NCBI GenBank assembly: GCA_049585795.1
Contig: JBAVAQ010000026.1
Coordinates: 62,001-126,000, forward strand
Reading direction: 5' to 3'
DNA length: 64,000 bases
Source: JABDBE01 sp049585795
Lineage (GTDB): Bacteria > Acidobacteriota > Terriglobia > Terriglobales > Acidobacteriaceae
Below the pieces are notes generated by a model. It was not told the origin of the DNA and made no database searches. It saw nothing but the letters and a program-made list of their open reading frames with translations. The translations under genes were made by a program, and so were the position numbers. This document shows, piece by piece, positions 58,461 to 64,000 of the stretch; the first letter of the stretch is position 1; each line of letters begins with the position of its first letter.

Positions 58461-59768
58461 TCAAGCCTCCACAGGCACTGGAAACTCAGCCGTCTCCAGC
58501 GTTCTTTGCAAAAACGATTCGAAGTCAGCGACCTTCGGTCGAATCGGCTCTTCCAATCCGTACTTCCCAGCGAGCACGTCGGTCGTTTTCAAACCGTTCC
58601 CGGTGATGCACAGGACGGTCGTTTCTTCCGGCGCGATTCGTCCCTGCCGGTAAAGTTTGCGCGCGCATCCAGCCGTCACGCCCCCAGCGGTCTCGGTGAA
58701 GACGCCTTCCGTCTCGGCCAGAAGCTGGATCGACTCGATCATTTCGGGATCGGAAATATCCTCCGCCCACCCGCCGGTCTTGGTGATGGTTTTGATTGCA
58801 TAGTGCCCATCTGCCGGATTGCCAATCGCCAGCGAACGAGCCAGGGTTGCTGGCTTCTGCGGCTCTATATCGGCATTTCCGCTCTTTACCGCAGTCGAGA
58901 TCGGAGAGCATCCCGTCGCCTGCGCGCCGAAGAACTTCACCGGTTTCGCTTCGACCAAGCCCAGCTGAATCAATTCGTCGAAAGCCTTCTTGATTTTCAC
59001 AATCAGCGAACCGCCCGCCATGGGGACGACCACGTTGTCGGGCAAACGCCAACCCAACTGTTCGGCGATTTCGAATCCGACGGTTTTTGAACCTTCCGCG
59101 TAGTACGGACGCAGATTGACGTTCACGAATCCCCAGCGATGTTCATCGGCAATCTGTGAGCACAGCCGGTTCACCTGGTCGTAGCTGCCAGCGATGCGAA
59201 CCAGTTTCGCGCCGAAGACTTGGGTGCCGAGAATTTTTGCGGGCTCGAGATCCGCGGGAACAAAAATCCAAGCTTTGAAGCCGTTACGCGCAGCCTGGGC
59301 CGCCACGGAATTCGCCAGGTTTCCAGTCGAAGAACATGCCACGGTGTCGAAGCCAAAGTTGTGGGCCTGCGCCAGCGCGACCGCAACCACGCGGTCTTTA
59401 AAGCTGAGGGTGGGCAAGCAGACGGCATCATTCTTGATCAAGAGATTCTCGGTGCCCAGACGTTTCCCCAACTGCTCAGCCCGAAGCAGAGGCGTAAAGC
59501 CCACCGGCAAACTCGGCTGATAATTCAGCGGCAGCGGCAGCAGTTCCGCGTAGCGCCACATGTCGGGAGCGCGGCTGCCGATGCGCTCACGCGTGAAAGT
59601 TTCGCGGACAGCCTCGTAATCGTAGAAAACCTCGAGAGGAGAAAAACAATTGTCGCAGATCGACCGAGGCTGGTTTCCCCAACTCTTGTGGCACTCCCGG
59701 CAACGCAATTCATATTTGGTCGAGGGGGTCGTGGGAAGGGCGTTCGCAAAACTTGCAGTAGCGCTCAT
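58461..59768 (-). CDS. thrC: Threonine synthase (or threonine synthase-like PLP enzyme)
   Basis: Threonine synthase converts O-phosphohomoserine to threonine with pyridoxal phosphate. The 435-aa protein has an N-terminal zinc-ribbon-like segment (ELRCRECHKSWGNQPRSICDNC), then the PLP lysine in PTLSFKDRVVAVA, the phosphate-binding CSSTGNLANSVAAQAARN and the C-terminal VLCITGNGLKTTD. The N-terminal cysteines mark the long archaeal/plant-type subgroup. Because the unit is under a SAM riboswitch and includes a sulfur carrier, a role as a PLP sulfhydrylase is worth keeping open, although the sequence reads as threonine synthase. Confidence 0.9.
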   Translation of the reverse strand: MSATASFANALPTTPSTKYELRCRECHKSWGNQPRSICDNCFSPLEVFYDYEAVRETFTRERIGSRAPDMWRYAELLPLPLNYQPSLPVGFTPLLRAEQLGKRLGTENLLIKNDAVCLPTLSFKDRVVAVALAQAHNFGFDTVACSSTGNLANSVAAQAARNGFKAWIFVPADLEPAKILGTQVFGAKLVRIAGSYDQVNRLCSQIADEHRWGFVNVNLRPYYAEGSKTVGFEIAEQLGWRLPDNVVVPMAGGSLIVKIKKAFDELIQLGLVEAKPVKFFGAQATGCSPISTAVKSGNADIEPQKPATLARSLAIGNPADGHYAIKTITKTGGWAEDISDPEMIESIQLLAETEGVFTETAGGVTAGCARKLYRQGRIAPEETTVLCITGNGLKTTDVLAGKYGLEEPIRPKVADFESFLQRTLETAEFPVPVEA

Positions 59769-59888
59769 CGGCTAAATCGCTTTCCGTAACTGTGGGACGA
59801 GCCGTCGAAAACCGTTTTAAGAACCGCGTGCCGGAAAAATTTAAGGAGGGATAAAGGAAGCGAGATGCTGAACTGCGGGCACCCCGAA

Positions 59889-59999
59889 TCTCATGTCCCC
59901 CGTTTCCGGGTGAGAGTTGACACCAGACGACCGGGAGCTGACTCCCGATCCGGTTGTCGTGGCTTCTTAGGGCTCGTCCCTCAGCCACTCTTCATGAAA
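59889..59999 (-). ncRNA. SAM-I (S-box) riboswitch before thrC-carrier-hom
   Basis: On the minus strand all parts of the SAM-I aptamer can be read. P1 pairs TTTCATG (59999-59993) with CATGAGA (59895-59889). Then come AAGAG, the P2 unit GTGGC-TGAGGGACGAGCCC-...-GCCAC with the conserved GAGGGA and GAAGCC, and ACAACC. P3 has a CGGGAG/CTCCCG stem, followed by the GGTGTCAACTC joining segment, and P4 is CCCG-GAAA-CGGG. SAM binding would close P1 and lower expression. About 120 bases separate P1 from the thrC ATG; I could not assign the expression platform. Confidence 0.9.
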
Positions 60000-60296
60000 T
60001 CCAAGGTCTGCTCCGAAGAGCAAACTTGAAGGAATATTACATTGCGGCCACTAGTCTCGTCAAGGTGCCAAGTCACGAACCCGTTTTTCTTTATTCGTCG
60101 ACAGGGTAACTCTGAATTAAAATATTTCATCGGAGCGGTAGAACGTCGAGAGTCGCCGCCACAGAAGGAAGAGCCTTCGCTGACATGAGCGCCAGAAATT
60201 CAGTCCCGAAGACGCCAATGCTTCTATGATCGATCTGGACCATCGCAGGATGCGCAGTTCTATGACAAGGGCTCTCAATTTCGACTGGTGACTGAA
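60000..60296. other. Divergent gap between riboswitch and small membrane gene
   Basis: About 300 bases that should hold the promoter of the thrC unit on the minus strand. Overlapping minus-strand open frames look like shadows. I see no RNA gene or repeat and no clear promoter boxes. Confidence 0.4.
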
Positions 60297-60464
60297 ATGG
60301 CGAGACCGGCAACGGTCGTACTTTATGTAGTGCTGTTGGCAGCCGTCGTGGTCGGTGTGGATTTCCTGTTCTTCAGGAACCGGCTTTGGGAACGGCTGAT
60401 GGTGAATATAGGAATCGTCTTGGTGTTCACAGCGTTCTACTTGAGATTTCTGAAGCGTCCATGA
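60297..60464 (+). CDS. 55-aa two-helix membrane protein
   Basis: A short frame encodes MARPATVVLYVVLLAAVVVG then VDFLFFRNRLWERLMVNIG and IVLVFTAFYLRFLKRP, two clear membrane helices separated by a conserved-looking charged turn FFRNRLWERL. GGTG lies six bases before the ATG, a weak ribosome site. I believe the FFRxxxWERLxxNIGIVLVF pattern recurs in acidobacteria and some proteobacteria as an unnamed small protein. Function unknown. It is too short for most ORF calling and could be missed. Confidence 0.75.
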   Translation: MARPATVVLYVVLLAAVVVGVDFLFFRNRLWERLMVNIGIVLVFTAFYLRFLKRP

Positions 60465-60757
60465 GGACAGCGCGGGGCACAGTGGTCCGCTTCGAACGTG
60501 CATTTGTGCTGCTCGGATGTCAAGCTAGTCCTCGCGCGAGTCCTGCAGCGCGTCTAGTCCTTCTCACCCCTAGAGGCAGAACTCGTCGATCAGTCCGGAT
60601 TTCCAGCTTCGAGGCCGGTCGGTTAGGTTTGAGCGCGTCCGCGAAAGCGGATGCGTGTTGAAAAGTGGTGCTCACTCTGGCTGTTTCCTTTGCCCACCAT
60701 CCTTGGCAACGGAGAGGGTTTAGACGTGGAACTCGAACATTGGAGTTAAGGAGCGTC
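60465..60757. other. Intergenic stretch with a stable hairpin
   Basis: Nearly 300 bases before the possible leader ORF. The only structure seen is the 9-bp GNRA hairpin at 60634-60655. Confidence 0.4.
60634..60655 (+). other. Stable hairpin with GAAA tetraloop
   Basis: CGCGTCCGC and GCGGATGCG pair over 9 bp (one G-U) around GAAA, a GNRA loop. There is no T-tract, so it is not a classical terminator. It could be part of a structured leader or small RNA. Confidence 0.45.
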
Positions 60758-60901
60758 ATGCGCACCGAGAATGTCGCCCGAATGGGCCGCCCCTCGGGTC
60801 ATTTCTCGCATCAGAACAAAGCGCTCCGCTTGCAGCAATTGCGGCCAGCCTTAATAATGATTACATCTGTTGCTGAACCGGCGATGAGCCAGGAGTTATG
60901 A
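60758..60901 (+). CDS. Possible 47-aa leader peptide coupled to the NtrC-type regulator
   Basis: AAGGAG four to five bases before an ATG at 60758 is the best ribosome site in this region. The 47-codon frame (MRTENVARMGRPSGHFSHQN...) ends MSQEL-TGA, with its stop overlapping the regulator ATG as ATGA. Translational coupling would explain why the regulator's own ribosome site, AGGAG, lies only two bases from its start. The peptide itself has no recognisable domain, so it may be a leader and not a functional protein. Confidence 0.4.
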   Translation: MRTENVARMGRPSGHFSHQNKALRLQQLRPALIMITSVAEPAMSQEL

Positions 60902-62295
60902 GCCAGGAAAAGGTACTGATAGTCGAAGACGAAGAGAACGAGCGCACCGGGCTGGCCGAACTGGTGTCAGCCTGGGGCTATCGTGCCGAGACCGCGCGAG
61001 ATGGGGCGGAGGGGCTTGACAAGGTTTCCAATTGGGGGCCTTCCATCGTCGTGACTGATCTCAAAATGCCGCGCATGGGAGGTCTGGAACTACTGGAGCG
61101 AATTGCCGATGACAGCAAAACCATGGCCGTCATCGTAGTAACGGCTCAGGGGACAATCGATAGCGCGGTGCAAGCCATGCGCATGGGCGCTTACGACTAC
61201 ATCACCAAACCCATCGACACCGACCGGCTGCGCACCATCCTGCAGAATGCTTCGGCGCTGCTCGGAACGCGGGTCGAACTCGAAGTCACGCGACGGAAAC
61301 TGCGAGATGCGGGCTCTCTTGGAAGTCTGGTCGGAGCATCGAAAAAAATGCAGGAGCTTTTCCGACTGATTGAGATGGTGGCACCCAGCACGGCTTCGGT
61401 GTTGATCACGGGCGCGAGCGGCACGGGCAAGGAATTGGTGGCCCGTAATATTCATGAACTCAGTCCGCGCCGCAGCAAACCCTTCGTGCCCATCAATTGT
61501 GCGGCGATTCCGGAAACCCTGATTGAAAGCGAGATTTTTGGCCACGAGCGCGGGGCATTCACTGGAGCGCTCGAGCGGCGCACTGGCTGTTTTGAGCTGG
61601 CAGAAGGCGGGACCTTGTTGTTGGACGAGATCGGCGAGATGCCAGTCGGCACCCAGGCGAAACTGCTCCGGGTGCTGGAAGATCGCAAGCTGCGCCGTTT
61701 GGGCAGCAAGGTAGAAACCACGGTCGACGTCCGCGTTCTTGCCGCGACCAACAAAGTGCCAGAGGAAGCCGTCGCCCGCGGCGAGTTGCGTAACGATCTC
61801 TATTACCGGCTGAATGTTTTTAACATTCATATGCCGCCCTTGCGCGAGCATAAGGACGACGTTCCGGCGCTGGTGGAATCGCTCTTGAAGGACATGAGCG
61901 CCAAGCACGGACGCAAGGTGGCAGCGGTGAGCGAAGCTGTGCTGAACCTGTTCCAGAATTATTCATGGCCCGGAAATGTCCGCGAATTGCGCAACACGCT
62001 CGAGCGCGCGGTGATCGTGTGCGATGGGGCAGTGATTGAAACCAAGCACCTGACGCCCGGGTTCGGTCAATCCGCGATCCGCACTTCGTCAGAGGATCCT
62101 GATGCCATTCACCTGGGCGTCGGCATCACCGTGGAAGAGGCGGAGAGGCGTTTGATTCTGAAGACCATCGAGTCGACCAGCAACAACAAAACGCGGGCGG
62201 CAGAAATTCTCGGCATCAGCCTGAAAACCCTGCATAATAAGCTTAAGGAATACGGCAACGCTGCGGCCGATGCAGCCCTGGCGAGAGAAGATTGA
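60898..62295 (+). CDS. NtrC-type sigma-54-dependent response regulator
   Basis: The 465-aa protein has a receiver domain (VLIVEDEENE acidic pocket, phospho-acceptor D54 in VVTDLKMP, K104 in YITKPID) and an AAA+ domain (Walker A GASGTGKE at 172-179, the sigma-54-contact loop GAFTGA at 219-224, LLLDEIGEM, WPGNVRELRN). A Fis-type HTH lies at the C-terminus (NKTRAAEILGISLKTLHNKLKEYG). It should activate sigma-54 promoters when phosphorylated by the kinase encoded 83 bases downstream. Targets are not apparent. Confidence 0.96.
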   Translation: MSQEKVLIVEDEENERTGLAELVSAWGYRAETARDGAEGLDKVSNWGPSIVVTDLKMPRMGGLELLERIADDSKTMAVIVVTAQGTIDSAVQAMRMGAYDYITKPIDTDRLRTILQNASALLGTRVELEVTRRKLRDAGSLGSLVGASKKMQELFRLIEMVAPSTASVLITGASGTGKELVARNIHELSPRRSKPFVPINCAAIPETLIESEIFGHERGAFTGALERRTGCFELAEGGTLLLDEIGEMPVGTQAKLLRVLEDRKLRRLGSKVETTVDVRVLAATNKVPEEAVARGELRNDLYYRLNVFNIHMPPLREHKDDVPALVESLLKDMSAKHGRKVAAVSEAVLNLFQNYSWPGNVRELRNTLERAVIVCDGAVIETKHLTPGFGQSAIRTSSEDPDAIHLGVGITVEEAERRLILKTIESTSNNKTRAAEILGISLKTLHNKLKEYGNAAADAALARED

Positions 62296-62378
62296 CCACT
62301 GGCACGAAGCTTTTCCGGGGACGGAAAATTGGCTCGCCACGACCTGCCGTTGTTTCCGGGTGAGACTCTAATTACGGA

Positions 62379-64000
62379 ATGCGCCGCAAAACCCAGATCG
62401 TGCTCGGCATTACCTTTTTGGTGTCCGCTCTGGTGTCCGCGTTCTCTTACATCTACGTTTCGCAGATCCTGCGGCAGCGGGTCACTTTCGCACACGACAC
62501 GGCCGGTTTCCTGAATTCACAACTGGCATATCTCGCCGCCAATGCGATTCCAGACTTAACCAGCACGAGAGTCGACACCAGCAATCCCCAGAAAGTCCGT
62601 CGCGCCATTGCCGACTATCTGGCAACCAACCTTGACTTGAATACGATGCTGGAATCAGTTGTGACCGACTGGCCGATGATTTACGACGCTGCCATCGTAG
62701 ACACCGATGGGAAGGCTATTCTCGATACCACGGCTGAATTGGTTGGAAAAACCGTGCCTGACCGTCCCGATTTCCAGATTGTGCAGGATGCCAAGTTTCG
62801 CCGGCAACTCCGCCTAGTTTACAACGAGCCCACACTCTATGAAATGCGTGTGCCCTTGAAATTAAATGGCGAGTTGTTCGGCAGCATCCGTTTGGGAATC
62901 TCTACCGTATTTCTAAGGAGCGAGATTACCCCACGATTGAGACATGCCGTTATCTTTTCCGGGATCTCGATTTTACTGTCTCTGGTTCTGGCCGCCGGAC
63001 TGTCGCACATTGCTTTCGGTCCATTGGAGCGCATCAGCCGCAGCCTGGATAGTGTCACCGCCGGTGAAGCGGATACGCTCACCGAACAGGAAGCCGGACG
63101 CGATGAGTATGGTCTCGTCACTCTAAAAATCGCCCACTTAGGCCGCCAGATGCGGGATGCGAGGGAGATCTTTTCCGCGCTGAAAGACAACGTGGATCAG
63201 ATCATGGGAAACCTTCAGGACGGCTTAATGCTGTTCACCAGCGATTCACGAGTCGTTCTGGTGAGCGCTTCGGTAGAGCGATTTCTAGGCCGCCCAAGGA
63301 AAGAACTGCTGGGGCGAACGGTGAAAGAGATTTTCGCGCAGGACTCGTCGCTCGGCGCGCTGGTGCTCGACGGTTTTCAACTACGGCATCCGATCGCTCA
63401 ACGCGAAGTCGAATCCTCCAACACGAAACGAGTGCAGGTCTCCCTCGATTTTATTCAGGAAAAGGGATCGCCGATCGGTGCCCTGTTGACGCTGCGTGAC
63501 GCCGAGTCCGTCCGGCGCATTCAGGATGAGATCGAATTGTCCCGCCAGATGTCGGCCAGCGGTCGTACCACACGTGGGGTCGCCCACGAGGTCAAGAACC
63601 CTATCAATGCGATCGTGCTCCACCTGCAATTACTGCAAACCAAACTGCAGCAGATCGATCCTGATACCCGCCGCCACATGGATATTATCGGCAATGAGAT
63701 TCGTCGCCTGGATCGCGTAGTGCAAATCCTGGTCGACTTCACTCGACCGCGCGATTTGCGTCTCGAAGAAATCGATCTGCGCCGGCTGCTGGAAGACGTC
63801 ATTATGCTGGCTACGCCCGACACGGAGCAACATGGCGTGACTGTGAACCGAAGGCTTGGGGCCGAGCCGCTGGGCGTGAAAGTCGACGTCGACGTAATGA
63901 AGCAAGCGATCCTGAATGTGATAATCAACGGCATGCAAGCGATGCCACAAGGGGGAACGCTGACTATCTCTGCAAGGCGCGAGGAGGATAGTGTCATTAC
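62379..64000 (+). CDS. Membrane sensor histidine kinase, cut off by the window edge
   Basis: The frame is open from the ATG at 62379 to the last base, so the gene continues to the right and 540 residues are visible. It has a first helix (IVLGITFLVSALVSAFSYIYV), a periplasmic sensor of about 160 residues, a second helix at about 188-212, a HAMP linker, and a PAS-like domain (LQDGLMLFTSDSRVVLVSASV). The phospho-acceptor H-box follows, in RGVAHEVKNPINAIVLHL (His at about 403), and the N-box begins MKQAILNVIINGMQAM. It is NtrB-like and should phosphorylate the regulator just upstream. The catalytic G-boxes lie beyond the edge. Confidence 0.93.
   Translation, partial: MRRKTQIVLGITFLVSALVSAFSYIYVSQILRQRVTFAHDTAGFLNSQLAYLAANAIPDLTSTRVDTSNPQKVRRAIADYLATNLDLNTMLESVVTDWPMIYDAAIVDTDGKAILDTTAELVGKTVPDRPDFQIVQDAKFRRQLRLVYNEPTLYEMRVPLKLNGELFGSIRLGISTVFLRSEITPRLRHAVIFSGISILLSLVLAAGLSHIAFGPLERISRSLDSVTAGEADTLTEQEAGRDEYGLVTLKIAHLGRQMRDAREIFSALKDNVDQIMGNLQDGLMLFTSDSRVVLVSASVERFLGRPRKELLGRTVKEIFAQDSSLGALVLDGFQLRHPIAQREVESSNTKRVQVSLDFIQEKGSPIGALLTLRDAESVRRIQDEIELSRQMSASGRTTRGVAHEVKNPINAIVLHLQLLQTKLQQIDPDTRRHMDIIGNEIRRLDRVVQILVDFTRPRDLRLEEIDLRRLLEDVIMLATPDTEQHGVTVNRRLGAEPLGVKVDVDVMKQAILNVIINGMQAMPQGGTLTISARREEDSVI

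Noticed and set aside
1..64000. CRISPR array, prophage, insertion sequence or integron
   Set aside because: No regularly spaced direct repeats, transposase, integrase or cas genes were seen; the palindromes are short and irregularly spaced.

Overview
The window looks like chromosome of an acidobacterium (Terriglobia-like). The evidence is moderately high GC, lineage-typical small proteins (the 86-aa protein at 31320 and the DksA-like protein at 36627), Gram-negative outer-membrane and efflux genes, and a high density of short palindromic repeats between genes. I see no phage, insertion sequence, CRISPR array, rRNA or tRNA. The lineage call is from recognition of gene content, not from a search.

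Layout. 0-15 kb: a cut-off isoprenylcysteine methyltransferase-like gene, folK, a zinc-ribbon protein, an HU protein, a CBS protein, an exported amidohydrolase, RidA, rsmD, a CBS-fused site-2 protease, a dinG helicase divergent from der, and a lone exbD divergent from an outer-membrane protein. 15-24 kb: two MacB-like permeases without an ATPase, trmFO, an AhpD-like protein, a 3-hydroxyacyl-CoA dehydrogenase, and a large membrane Ser/Thr kinase-like protein with PEGA domains that has lost its catalytic residues. 24-34 kb: a four-gene ABC efflux operon, a divergent doxX/hxlR pair around a nested palindrome, a PilZ-membrane-TonB_C fusion facing a degenerate receiver protein, and an orphan GvpL/GvpF gene behind three palindromes. 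34-47 kb: an M28 peptidase, a DksA-like protein, a TPR membrane protein, a Phd/PIN toxin-antitoxin pair, a frameshifted metalloprotease, a Tat-exported molybdenum hydroxylase pair and two glycosyltransferases. 47-50 kb: the DUF177-rpmF-plsX-fabD cluster that starts fatty-acid synthesis. 50-57 kb: a second exported amidohydrolase and a tetR-hlyD-ABC-ABC2 efflux operon whose genes overlap by 4 bases. 57-60 kb: thrC, a ubiquitin-like sulfur carrier and hom behind a SAM-I riboswitch. 60-64 kb: a 55-aa membrane protein, a possible leader ORF, and an NtrC-type regulator with its sensor kinase, which runs off the right edge.

The most notable unit is the 57-60 kb operon. A SAM riboswitch normally senses methionine sufficiency. 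Here it sits before homoserine-making genes and a sulfur carrier whose Gly-Gly is masked by two alanines. That points to a protein-thiocarboxylate sulfur route to homocysteine. The pseudokinase, the PilZ/TonB_C fusion, the orphan Gvp protein and the several families of mobile-looking palindromes are the other places worth a second look.
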